Positions 1-12,750 of a stretch of DNA of 64,000 nt are shown here, one piece after another (position 1 is the first letter of the stretch; each line of letters opens with the position of its first letter). The notes below the pieces were generated by a model, which ran no database searches, was not told the DNA's origin, and worked only from the letters and a program-made list of their open reading frames with translations. The stretch comes from Kryptolebias marmoratus. Its lineage: Eukaryota; Chordata; Actinopteri; Cyprinodontiformes; Rivulidae. Both the position numbers and the translations under genes were made by a program. Where the stretch lies: contig NC_051431.1 in the NCBI RefSeq assembly GCF_001649575.2, forward strand, positions 26,031,400 through 26,095,399, given 5' to 3'.

Positions 1-514
1 GAGCAGCATGCAGCCACAGGGGTAATGTTTTCTTCGAAGCGATAGCATCAGAAGTGTAATGGAACCCTCCCAAAGCCTACATTCAGTGTGTCACTGAGCC
101 AGAAGCAAACTTACAATTAATAAGTCACGCTGACCGGTTGGGCCCCAGAGGAAACTTTAAAGAGCCAGTGCAGGCCAGTCACCTGGCTATGACTGTTTGG
201 GAAAACAAACTCTTTTTACCCCCACACACACAGAACCATGCACACACACACACTTATACACCACACATACTTATGCATTTCACCACATGTAGATATTAGG
301 GAGTTGACAGAAACACATATCCATCTGCACATGCACACACACAAACCTAAATAATTGCAAACACTTGTGTACACACCCACACACACATAGAAGGAAATGC
401 TTTCAGCCTTTTTGTGCTGATAAGACTCCCCTATATTTGTGTTGAGTCGGTTGCTGAGGGAGCTCTGTGCTATTCAGACACTGATAAATGCCTTTAATAT
501 TATTGTTATATTAT

Positions 515-518
<4 letters not shown>

Positions 519-543
<25 letters not shown>
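519..543. repeat. (TTA)n microsatellite
   Basis: Uninterrupted trinucleotide tract; open frames across it are artefacts giving poly-Leu or poly-Asn. Confidence 0.95.
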
Positions 544-545
<2 letters not shown>

Positions 546-732
546 CCTAGTTTCTTTGAGTTGGGATCCAACAAACAGAGCTGCATATGACCCAGTGGGT
601 GTGGGTGGTCTCATGCACCCTTCCTCATCAATCAGACTTATTTCAACGTCCACACTGCAGCACAGAAACATCAAAAAACAAATATGAAGTCAAGATATGT
701 GGCTATTATCAATTATCCATCTATGACAAATG

Positions 733-1320
733 CTGATAATGCCAGTCTTAAAGAGTCAGTTCAAACACAGATAAGGACAAATCGTTGGAGCTTTCAAACT
801 TACCAAAAGCTATAAATCACTAAGACAATTTAATGCAACCTGCAATTGTATTTATACAAAACAAAAAAAGCAAATGTAAACAATGAAAAATCAAGTCTGA
901 AACAACATTTTGGGGAAACTTTGAAAATAAATACCTTATTATTATTTAAGGGCCTAGTTTCAAACTGACATTTTTTATGCTGAAAAGTGACAGAAATACA
1001 GCAGTTTTGGTGAAGCCTTGTAAAGGATCTTATATGCAATCTCACAAAATGTTGTGAGATCTTGCAAGATGTATAAGCACTCAGTATATGTCATGGGGAT
1101 GACTAGTACCACACAAAATTTAGATCAATATCTGTAAAAGTAACTGAGTTAGAGACATTTTTATGTTGGCTAATGTCAGTTAGCTGTAGGGGTCATCTCA
1201 AATTCATTGACTCCAAATGTTTATGTGTTTTAGGTGTACAGGCAGTGAATATCTTCTGAGAATTTCACTAAAATCTCTCTAGTGGTTCAAGAAATATTTT
1301 GCTAACAGACAGACAATGTT
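733..1320 (-). repeat. dispersed repeat family A, longest copy
   Basis: This stretch reads in reverse the same order of motifs as 16535-16955: a CTTGCAAGATG/AAGCAC segment, ATCAATATCTGTAAAAGTAA, a CATCTCAAATTCATTGACTC segment and TTTTGCTAACAGACAG at its end. The outer part (733-1040) carries extra sequence that is missing from the other copies. No coding frame is conserved between copies. The family name is local to this annotation. Confidence 0.6.
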
Positions 1321-1369
1321 TATACCAACAGGTAATTGCCATTTTTTAGGTAAAAAAAATCACAATTTG

Positions 1370-1560
1370 TACTGCTCTAAGTATGATGGTCAGCTACTAC
1401 TACACCAAATTTTAGCTTAACATTGGTAAAATGGACTGCATTTTAGTCATATTTGTGTTTAATAAGGTCAGAGGACTGTTGCAGTCATTTGAACTGGGTT
1501 GACTTCAAAAGTTAATCAATTGTAGATGTTCATCCAATGACTGCTTTGTGAAAGCAGGCA
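1370..1560 (-). repeat. dispersed repeat family A, partial copy
   Basis: CAGCTACTACTACACCAAATT and GACTTCAAAAGTTAATCAAT followed by GTAGATGTTCATCCAATGA match, in reverse, the corresponding parts of 16535-16700. It is next to and in the same orientation as 733-1320, so it may be a second insertion or a tandem partner. Confidence 0.55.
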
Positions 1561-2379
1561 ATAAAGATCCCAGCCCATTATTTTAAAGTTGACAGACAGC
1601 TGCCAGTGTTAACTGGGGAGGTCTTAGCAAGTTCACCTCAAAGCCAAATTGTAAAATGTTCTAAGAATTAAATTGTACATCTCATGAATTATCAGGTTAA
1701 AGGTCATGAAAGTACAGTTAGAAAAAGGCTGAACAAATATGGCCTCCTTGGAAGAGCTGCTGGAGAACGACTCTTTGGAAATTCAAGAAAGTTTCATCTG
1801 TAAGAACCACAAGAACAATATTCTAAACAATCAGCACATATTGACATCAAAGTTCATCACCAACACTTCCACCAGGTGTGAGCTGACAACCAAAACAGTT
1901 AGGGCAGACAAAGAACACCTTTGTTTTACATATGGCTTTTATTTCTGCCAAACTGTACATGCATAGCTCTTCATCTGGACCTAAAATGACTTCAGACATT
2001 TATTATTTTGTGGTGTGGAGCTGCAAACGATGAACGATGGATTTAAATATCAGCTGATGACAAGTTGTAAACAGTTGCTGGTACTGCTTTTGAAACACTC
2101 TTCAGTCAGCACAGCTCTAAACAAAACTATATGTAATCAAAGAAAAATGTAATCAAAGAGGAAACTTTATTCTTTGGTATGTATGTTTTCTTTGAAATGA
2201 TGAAATGCTCAACTAGGGCTTTAAGATTCTTAATAGTCACAAGGTGGAAGCACAAGAATTCATTTTTATTTCTGTAGTCCATGATTATTTACCACAACAC
2301 CTCCATAACTGCTAACATTTCCTGCTTATCACCTGCTGCAGAAAGCCAAATGGTGGGTGATAATGTTTTTGCCTTCACA

Positions 2380-2695
2380 AAATATCTTCTGAACAACTGG
2401 ATTGATTTTAATAATCACTGGATGTACATCTACAACTGATCAAGGGTTCGGAGACAACCCAATTCAAAATGGCCACCAGAGCTAATCAAACTTAGCAAAC
2501 ACAAAAATTAATTTTAATTTGAATGAATTTGACATTTTTTAACAACACAAAAAATTTTTCACTTGTTTTTTGTGACAATACATTTACATCAAAATCTCTT
2601 CATTAGTTTTAAGTAACCTTGCCAACAGACAGACAGATGGACAAATGGACTGACAAACCAACCAACACAACAGAAAACATAACCTCCTTGAAGGA
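2380..2695 (+). repeat. dispersed repeat family A copy
   Basis: Direct-orientation copy with TGGATGTACATCTACAACTG, AGACAACCCAATTCAAAATG, CAGAGCTAATCAAACTTAGC and a GCCAACAGACAGACAG end. Compare 16590-16690, which has the same order with substitutions. Confidence 0.6.
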
Positions 2696-2839
2696 GATAA
2701 AAAAAAACCCTTGTCAAACTACCAGCGGCATAGCCATAAGCATCAAAATAAAAGTATTTGAGTTCATACAGCTTTGAAAAACTCCAATAATTACAAATAT
2801 TGTATGTGGTGAAGTGAAATGATGCAAGCTAAGAGAGAA

Positions 2840-2985
2840 AAAAAGGCCCATCGTTTCTGAGGCAAAGCAGCTTGCAGCTGACATCCACCGGGTTGTGTTG
2901 AGCTCCGCTCTCCATATGGCTTCAATGGAATTTATGTTGGGCAGGCACCAATAAGCCAAATCTAGTTAGCAACATTATATCATTG
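2840..2985. promoter_or_regulatory. candidate conserved non-coding island
   Basis: Repeat-free, non-AT-rich text between family A and a CT tract. It holds an E-box-like CCATATGG (2912-2919), CCGGGTTG and a GGCACCAATAAG stretch. Conservation untested. Confidence 0.3.
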
Positions 2986-3043
2986 GAGTTAAATCTAATT
3001 TCAGCCCCAGTGTTTTAGTCGTCAGTGACTAACCCCCCTCTGT

Positions 3044-3064
3044 TCTCTCTCTCTCTCTCTCTCT
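3044..3064. repeat. (TC)n microsatellite
   Basis: Pure dinucleotide tract upstream of a mixed pyrimidine-rich stretch and a TATATAAG motif at 3123. Confidence 0.95.
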
Positions 3065-3099
3065 GCACTCCGATTCTTGGTCTTCTGTTCTCTCTCTCC

Positions 3100-3225
3100 C
3101 TCTGTCCATCCGTCCATCTCTCTATATAAGTGTCACCTGCCCTCCTAGCTGGCGACGCTGGGTCTCGGCCTTAGCGTGAGAGCCCCATTACTCTGACTGG
3201 AGGCTTTGTTTTCACTGTGAATCTG
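3100..3225 (+). promoter_or_regulatory. TATA-like island (possible cryptic promoter or enhancer)
   Basis: TATATAAG at 3123-3130 is followed after 10 bp by an E-box CACCTG and then a GC-richer stretch (GGCGACGCTGGGTCTCGGCC), with a pyrimidine-rich tract upstream. The spacing resembles a core promoter, but no coding exon follows. Confidence 0.25.
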
Positions 3226-3240
3226 CAAAAGAGTATGCAT

Positions 3241-3266
3241 GTGTGTGTGTGTGTGTGTGTGTGTGT
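3241..3266. repeat. (GT)n microsatellite
   Basis: Pure GT tract of 13 units. Confidence 0.95.
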
Positions 3267-4385
3267 TGGAAGAGAATGTCAGTGAGATGGTGATTTGTTA
3301 CATCGATAAGCATTCCAGCTCTGAGATCCTCTGTGTGTGCGAGGAGACACACAGAAAAGAAAAGGGAGAAAAAAAACTAAAATAATTTTAGTTGCAAACA
3401 AAACAAAACATAAAACTGTGAGGAATAATACTGTACCCGTGAAATTGATAACAGTTGGAGCTGAAACATTCTGTAAATAAAAGTTGCAAAACATTAAGTC
3501 AGCAGTCATGTTAAAACATACAACAGATTTGAGGACAGTGTGTACAGGTGAGGTAAGAGTATGTGTTTGCAATCAGGTTCAAGGACTACATTAGCTGGAA
3601 GTCTAACTAAGGAGCTACAGCTCCCATCAGATGGAGTCACTGAGCAAGATACCATCTAAGCCTACACATGCATATACACACACCAACATAGAGTTTTTAA
3701 ACAACACGTGTGCAGTTGTAATGAAGATGCAAAGACCTTCACTGCAAAGTTATTAACCCAAACATTATAAATAATTAGGTGAATGACACAGCTCTGTCAA
3801 AAACCTAACAAATTCATATGGGTTTGAGTGAATCATATGTTGGTTGGGATGACATGTTGAGTGTTGCCTCACTCAAAGAAAAAAAACACTTATAAAACAA
3901 AATTATTTTAGCTATAATACAAACCCATAAGTAAATATAAGCTGCAATGCTTGTTTAGAAATACTACAGTAAAGATTAATAACAGGTGCTCCACACCCCA
4001 GGTGTTGCGCTTATTTGTCAGGATCTGGTCGATGAAAGAGTACAGGACTCAACACAAAGTTAGCATTTGATATAATTCTGTTAGAAGTGATAAGTTGAAA
4101 AATTAGATCTTGAATTATTCCAGTTACTGTAATTTGGATTTGCAGGAGTTTTTGATTACCTATTTTGGCTGCAGACAGACACACAAACAGTGTTGTGTGG
4201 CTGCTAAAAATACACTAACTCTGTGCACACTTAAGTCCAAATGTGCTAACAAGTGTTTACAAGATAAAGTAACATTGCTTATAATTACAACTTTCAATTA
4301 GAATGAGGACATCAAGTATGTATTTCTTTAAAGAATTATAAAGAATTAATAGAAAAAAATATTTAAAATTAATGAACTTTTTGTC

Positions 4386-4741
4386 AGGGTGGCACAGCGG
4401 CGTAGTGGTTAGAGGTGTCGCCTCCCAGCAAGACGGTTGCATCCCGGCCTGGGGCCTTTCTGGGTGGAGTTGCATGTTCTCCCTGTGCACACGTGGGTTT
4501 ACTCCGGGTACTCAGGTTTCCTCCCACAGACCAAAAACATGCATGTTAGGTTAACTGATGACTCTTAAATTGTCCCTAGGTGTGAATGGTTGTTTGTCTA
4601 GTTTGTCTATATGTGGCCCTGCAATGGACTTCCGACCTGTCCAGGTTGTCCCCTGCCTCTCTCACAGTGACTGCTGGAGATAGGCGCCAGCTCCTCACGA
4701 CCCGGAATGGAGAAGCAGGTACAGAAAATGGATGGATTGGA
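4386..4741 (+). mobile_element. HE1/V-SINE-like SINE, nearly full length
   Basis: The 5' part has a tRNA-like head: an A-box-like GTAGTGGTTAGAGG and a B-box-like GGTTGCATCCC. It is followed by the fish core with GCATGTTCTCCCTGTGC, CTCCCACAGACCAAAAACATG and GGAGATAGGCGCCAGCTCC. It ends in a (ATGG)n-type tail near 4728-4741. This head, core and tail order is the best copy of the family in the window. The HE1/V-SINE name is from memory of the consensus. Confidence 0.75.
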
Positions 4742-4998
4742 CTTACTGTCAATTACCTAATTTTAATGCCTTGTAATGATCAGCTATTTCAAGTTCTCTC
4801 TTCTGCTATTTTTGACATATCAGTCAGCATTGATGTTATATTATTTGTGTTCTTTTGTAAATGCACATTTTTGTGCAGCTTTTACATTTACTGTTACCAA
4901 AGTTTGAGGTAAAGTTCTTTTATTTTGACCTTCACAACAGATGGCCCTGATACTCTCTCCATGTCTTAGATAACCTATTAGAACCTATTAGGTCTATA

Positions 4999-5783
4999 TT
5001 ATCATTACTATTCATGCTGATATATAAAATCCACTTACTGGCAAATAAAAAGATCACGCTACTCTAACACAATGCTATCAATATAGGTATCAATTCTGCG
5101 CTAGTTCGTTTCAATGACATTGTCATGATCACTGTTGTAGACCCTCCTTGAGACCAGTTCTGCTTTAGTTCTCCACGTCCAAGCCATACAAGCCCCACGT
5201 CATGGTAATTCATTTCCATGCTCCACCCAGGACCCCAGTATGCTGCCATTACAATGATAAACCCCCACAACCTTTTTACAGATGCTCAAAACCATCATGG
5301 ACCTGTCACATTCTATCGCACATATTGGGGAGCCCAATGGGTTCTTAATACATGCCTGACGCAAGACCCTGCAAAGACCAATCAAGTTTCGGCTGATTTT
5401 TCATGTTAAAGCAGGGTCATCATCCAGTGTGAAAGGGACCTTAGAATTAGTGCAACTATTATGCCCAAATGTTTTTAATTATTAATAAATTTTAATTACA
5501 GTCGGTGAAAAAAATAATCAACTTCCAAACCATGAATACTACAATGATGAGTATCGACATGGAAAATATCAAACTGCGTTACATTTAAAGAGTACTTATT
5601 TCTGAACTTGTAATTTTCTTTCTCCATTCATTCCTCTAAAATAAGTTTTAATAGATAACACTGATTATTTTACTAATCCATAAAAAGCTGACATCATATC
5701 ACATTTAATGCGCTACACGACTAATACAACTTATCATTAATATTCATGCTGGTACAATAAATCCACTTACTGATAAATAAAAA
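4999..5783. repeat. direct repeat pair around unassigned sequence
   Basis: A segment at 4999-5051 (TATTCATGCTGATATA, ATCCACTTACTGGCAAATAA) recurs diverged at 5731-5783 (TATTCATGCTGGTACA, ATCCACTTACTGATAAATAA). The 680 bp between them show no recognised gene or repeat. Confidence 0.5.
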
Positions 5784-6049
5784 GTCCTAAAATGTGCATG
5801 TACTGTATAGATTCTTTTCAGAAAGTGGTAGGGAGCAGGGAGGAGAAAACAAGGCTGAACCAATCCAAAGGTATTCATATAGATCATACAAACCACTTCT
5901 TTAATTATCAACTTATCGAACAAACTCAAAAAGTCAGTTCATCAATCATACTATAATCAGGATGGATATCAATAAACAGAACCTGCCAATTTGAATGAAA
6001 CTGTGATGTGTGGCCATGCAGTACTGCACTGGAAAGGAACATTTTCTAT

Positions 6050-6185
6050 ACGTTCCAGGGCAGAAGTGCCATGCAATTAGATTAGTCTATAAAGATTGAA
6101 GCCTCTGTTTGTGTCTGAATGGATGGAGGACCCAACATGTCCATCACATTCCCTGAAGATGATGTCTTCATAGCTTAAGGCGCAG
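6050..6185. promoter_or_regulatory. candidate conserved non-coding island
   Basis: High-complexity text with a homeodomain-type CAATTAG at 6074-6080 beside ATTAGTC. No repeat signature. Confidence 0.3.
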
Positions 6186-6524
6186 GGGGAAAAAAAAGAT
6201 TCAGTATGTGTGTGGGTGTGTGTGTTGTGGGTAAATTTTGATGTAATGTGATCAGTAATGAATTTTGTGCTGCATTAAAGAGGGGTGGCGGGGCAGACAG
6301 GAGGGGTCAGGATGCAAACGGTGGAGAATTCGAAGCAACTGACTAGTAGTGAGCAGGAGCCTCCAATGTCTAATCTAATGACGGAACAGAGAAAAAGAGA
6401 TGAGAGGGGCAGAAAAAAAGAGTGATGAGAAGAGAGAAAGAAAAGAGAAAGAGTGGCTACAAATGAAGTTAAGTCGTAATATGGAGAGAAAGATGGGGTG
6501 TGGGGGGGTGAGAGGGCAGCTGAA

Positions 6525-6778
6525 TAAGCTACATAGGGGGGTTGATAGTCGATGCTAAATCCATTAGAGCCTGGTGACCCCCCACTTCCCAACAAAATCC
6601 CCTTCCCATCCCTGTAGCTGCCTCTGTGGAAGTGTCCCCCACCTCCCCCCAATCATGTGCGCATACATGCACTTAAATCAAAGGAGCTCTTGTTCACTTA
6701 AAAAGGGGTGGTGGGGGGCTCACTGCCGCTTCCTAAACGAGTTAACCATTTGGGCTGTCAGGGCCAACGGCATGTCTG

Positions 6779-6780
<2 letters not shown>
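6525..6780. promoter_or_regulatory. candidate conserved non-coding island
   Basis: GC-richer than the surroundings, with CCATTAGAG, GTTAACC (6741-6747) and several C-rich blocks; ends at a CA tract. Confidence 0.3.

Positions 6781-6781
<1 letters not shown>

Positions 6782-6813
<32 letters not shown>
6782..6813. repeat. (CA)n microsatellite
   Basis: Pure CA tract of about 16 units at the edge of a candidate regulatory island. Confidence 0.95.
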
Positions 6814-6815
<2 letters not shown>

Positions 6816-7319
6816 AAACTTCATACTGAAGCAAGGTGGTGCAGATATACCGGGAGCTCTAACATACAAAGACAAGCAGAACATGTCACCAGTTTGGAAC
6901 CAGTCCATCACTGGATCTCACTCTGAGTGCAGTGCATGCTGGGTAATGCCACAATGACAACATCAGGCTACCAAATAAGAAAGTCAGCTGCTCTGAAAAC
7001 TTCTATAATGAGGTTTATAATGATGAACCACACACGACCTATAGTAGAAGTATTTTTTTAAAAGAAAGCGTCATATGACAGACTATGAGGAAAATATGCA
7101 CAACTGCAATGTTCAGTTTAATAAAGAATTTAATAACGTTTTTGCTCAGCATATGAAGACGTTTGCATAAGTTGGCAATTCTCAGACATGGAATTTGTGA
7201 CTCTGGTCTCTAGTCTTCATGAGGAAGTCTCCCAAATGTCTTGCAATGTTTTGCTAGCTGGGCACATAAAAAAGACCATAATTTTCAAGTACTGGCCACT
7301 CATAACACAGCTTGGTTGA

Positions 7320-7434
7320 AAACACCAGGAATTTAGCAAGATTACAACAGAAAATATATGTATTTTTCTGCCATTTTGAAGGATTTTTTCACCAACTACT
7401 CTTCCAACATTTGCAGCTCACTGAGATACCACTT
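7320..7434. repeat. repeat family C fragment, split by a transposon
   Basis: CACCAACTACTCTTCCAACA and TTTGCAGCTCACTGAGATAC match 32499-32533 and more weakly 51779-51812. The older DNA transposon begins immediately after it. Confidence 0.4.
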
Positions 7435-8137
7435 GAAAGGGGACCTATTATGCAAAATTCACTTTTTGGATGTTTTTGTACTTCCATTTGTGTATCTACT
7501 GATTCTAGAAACAGTCCAAGTACAAAAAACCCCCACCCAGCCGTTTTTTGACAATAAGTAAATGTTTGCTGGTGTCTTCAAAACAACCTGTTTCAAAAAC
7601 CTCAGGATTGTTGCGTCACAATCCCTGTTACCTAGCAACCCCAAGCCGAGCCCAGCCCCTCACCTAGCAACCCAAGTGGAGCTCCACCCACTTCATTACA
7701 AAAAGACTGTCATGTTAGTTCTGCTGGTTTTACTGCTGAACAATGTCTGCTGGAAAAGGAAAATGTGTTATTGTCGGCAGCAATATGGTACATGTGTCCA
7801 TGCATGTTCTCCCAGTCACAGAGAACAGAGCTGCGCGGCTTCATTTTATTTTTGATGGCAATGTCCTTGCAATAATGCCAAAGAAAGTTGTAGCTTGAAC
7901 ATCTCAGCTGTCCCAGAAACACGTCTCTGTTAAAGTCCCATCAGGTCTGTCTAAACTAATATTAGAACTATGTTAATAAAAGAGAAGAAAAGTTGGAACC
8001 CCCCCATGATCTTTACCAGGCGGCCGTCTGGAGACTTTACGGGTTCGGGCCACTGATTGCTGGTGTCTGATTTGACAAATGTCAGTTCTGAACCAGTAAG
8101 TGCCCCAGTCCCTAAATCAGAATCAGGGGTGGAAATT

Positions 8138-8182
8138 AAAAATTTTGTCCACCAGCCACTATGGCTGGTGGACAAAATTTTT
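8138..8182. repeat. hAT subterminal hairpin
   Basis: A perfect 21-bp inverted repeat (8138-8158 and 8162-8182) separated by three bases (CTA) lies immediately inside the left end of the hAT element. The stem contains GTCCACCAGCC. Such subterminal palindromes are usual transposase recognition features in hAT elements. Confidence 0.85.
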
Positions 8183-8927
8183 TACCAGCCACTCAAATAT
8201 TTTACCAGCCACTATTTTTTGTTGTGACAAAAAGTAATTTCATATGATGATGATGGAGGTGGGTGGAAGCAGTTGTGGTGCCCTACAAGCTGAACAACAC
8301 CTCTTTCTGGACACTGCATGGACATAACTAGACTTTTCTTATTTTAAACCATTAAAAGATGCATATCTGTACATAACAAAATTAGACTAGTGAAATTTAC
8401 TTCTGTAGAGTGTTTTTGAAGTATTTTTTTGTGCTTTTGTAAGTTTATGTATGCAAGTTGTAATGTTTTTCAGACACTTGCTGCTTTTAATGCATAGATC
8501 TATTTGTGCTACCCGCTTATATTTAACAGGTAGGATATTCTGATGAAGGCAGTGATTTTTGTGGTTTTAGAAAGGTTTTTGTCGGGGATATAAATTGTTC
8601 CAATGCTATGCTAAGCTAACTCCTAAGCTTCCACTTCAGTATCCGATGATATTTAACATTAACACGAACCGCTATAGTTTTCGGTTTGTAAACATGACAG
8701 AAGCAGTTTTTGACGGGTAGCATCGACCGTTAGACATAGCTGTTTAGCCATGCTGTGGTAGGAAAATCTGACGAGGAAGCACAGATCGTCAGAACTCCGG
8801 CCGTAGGCGCGAACGCACACTGATCGACGTCATGACGTCATTGATTTAGTGTAAAAAAACGTTGTTTAACTTTCGGTTCTTCCCTCGACTACTCTTGAAA
8901 AACAGAAAATAAAATAGCTTCTCATCA

Positions 8928-9495
8928 NNNNNNNNNNNNNNNNNNNNNNNNNNNNNNNNNNNNNNNNNNNNNNNNNNNNNNNNNNNNNNNNNNNNNNNNN
9001 NNNNNNNNNNNNNNNNNNNNNNNNNNNNNNNNNNNNNNNNNNNNNNNNNNNNNNNNNNNNNNNNNNNNNNNNNNNNNNNNNNNNNNNNNNNNNNNNNNNN
9101 NNNNNNNNNNNNNNNNNNNNNNNNNNNNNNNNNNNNNNNNNNNNNNNNNNNNNNNNNNNNNNNNNNNNNNNNNNNNNNNNNNNNNNNNNNNNNNNNNNNN
9201 NNNNNNNNNNNNNNNNNNNNNNNNNNNNNNNNNNNNNNNNNNNNNNNNNNNNNNNNNNNNNNNNNNNNNNNNNNNNNNNNNNNNNNNNNNNNNNNNNNNN
9301 NNNNNNNNNNNNNNNNNNNNNNNNNNNNNNNNNNNNNNNNNNNNNNNNNNNNNNNNNNNNNNNNNNNNNNNNNNNNNNNNNNNNNNNNNNNNNNNNNNNN
9401 NNNNNNNNNNNNNNNNNNNNNNNNNNNNNNNNNNNNNNNNNNNNNNNNNNNNNNNNNNNNNNNNNNNNNNNNNNNNNNNNNNNNNNNNNNNNNNN
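8928..9495. other. assembly gap (568 N)
   Basis: A run of unknown bases. It falls wholly inside the hAT element at 8124-9645, so the missing bases are most likely internal transposon sequence. The true length may differ from 568. Confidence 0.99.
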
Positions 9496-9958
9496 TACTG
9501 CCCCCTATATGTCAAGAGGACAAATAACACCTTTTCTGTTCAAATTGCCAACCCGCCACAGTGGCGTGTGTGTTGATCAAATTCACCCGCCACTTCAAAT
9601 ATTTACCCGCATTTGGCGGGTGGCGGGTGCTAATTTCCACCCCTGGTCAGAATCCTCAGAGTTTGAATAAATAATGATATAAATGTGTGTCAGATCCACA
9701 GCATTTAATCCTTCAGTGAGTTTAATGTTTTGAGACGGGACACTGAGTTGGGGGCCATGGCCAACAGCAGCTAATCTGCATAATGGTAAAGTAGCCCTAA
9801 AACCGCTCATTTTGAAATGAGCTCAAAACAGGCAGAACTGATCAGGTGAAATCTCAATATCTGAGAATGATTTTGTATATTAAATGTAATGAACATGTTC
9901 TGTACAGCCCACAGACCTATCCTGACTTGTTCAAGGAAGCATAATAGGTTCTCTTTAA

Positions 9959-10120
9959 GGTTGCTTAGCTGTGGAGATCATCTTGAATCAGAATGACTCC
10001 AGAGGTTATTCATACGTAAATGTACATCTGTAGACTTCCTGAGAGTAAAGAGTACGGAACACTAAAATCTGTCCACTGGTTCATAAGATATTTTGCTAAC
10101 AGATACACACACATACACTT
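9959..10120 (-). repeat. dispersed repeat family A fragment
   Basis: Reverse fragment with TCATCTTGAATCAGAATGAC, GTACATCTGTAGAC, CACTGGTTCATAAGATATTT and TGCTAACAGATAC. It abuts the right end of the nested transposon pair. Confidence 0.5.
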
Positions 10121-10401
10121 AAACTTTTTATTTGCCCTTTTGCGGTGAGTGATAAAAAGGATAACATAACAGTAAACAAGATTTTCTTACAACTGTTTTA
10201 AAGTGTGTTGTTGGCTTTAAATTCTATAAATGTTTTTAAGTATATTAAAGTCGTTCAGTGAATGTTCTGAAAACCAGCTTTGTATTTGTGTGTGTGTTAT
10301 TTAAATGGTTCATTATAGAAATCAACTAATTTTTTTTCTGGGAATGGGGCTTGTTCATGATTAGACAAAGAGGATACTAAAAAATAAAACATTATTCTTC
10401 A

Positions 10402-12750
<2,349 letters not shown>

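Larger units (their letters stand above)
8124..9645. mobile_element. hAT-superfamily DNA transposon, nested, internal gap
   Basis: The termini are a perfect 15-bp inverted repeat, CAGGGGTGGAAATTA at 8124-8138 and its complement ending at 9645. They are flanked by a near-perfect 8-bp target duplication, ATCAGAAT (8116-8123) versus GTCAGAAT (9646-9653). An 8-bp duplication with CAG-type ends is diagnostic of hAT elements. Subterminal repeats of ACCAGCCACT type on the left and ACCCGCCAC type on the right are probably transposase-binding sites. No intact transposase frame is visible on either side of the gap, but the gap could hide one. The element inserted into an older element, so it is the younger of the two. 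Confidence 0.85.
7435..9958. mobile_element. older DNA transposon interrupted by a hAT element
   Basis: The left end reads GAAAGGGGACCTATTATGC (from 7435) and the right end is its imperfect reverse complement, GCATAATAGGTTCTCTTT (9940-9957). The bases around both ends (TTGAA left, TTTAA right) resemble a TTAA target, suggesting but not proving a piggyBac-like insertion. Without the hAT insertion and its duplicated target the element would be about 1.0 kb. Around 7743-7890 the plus strand keeps a decayed ATG-led stretch (MSAGKGKCVIVG and following) that could be the start of an old THAP-like or other transposase; the match is weak and no intact gene remains. The same terminal motif is common in fish genomes. 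The element sits in a family C repeat. Confidence 0.7.

Noticed and set aside
4386..4460. tRNA gene
   Set aside because: The A-box and B-box-like motifs belong to the head of a SINE, with no proper cloverleaf or discrete 3' end.
6275..6957. Overlapping 125- and 127-codon frames on opposite strands
   Set aside because: They cross a CA microsatellite and C-rich blocks; compositions are simple and no domain is seen.
8925..9530. Long minus-strand frame across the gap
   Set aside because: It is open only because unknown bases contain no stop codons.
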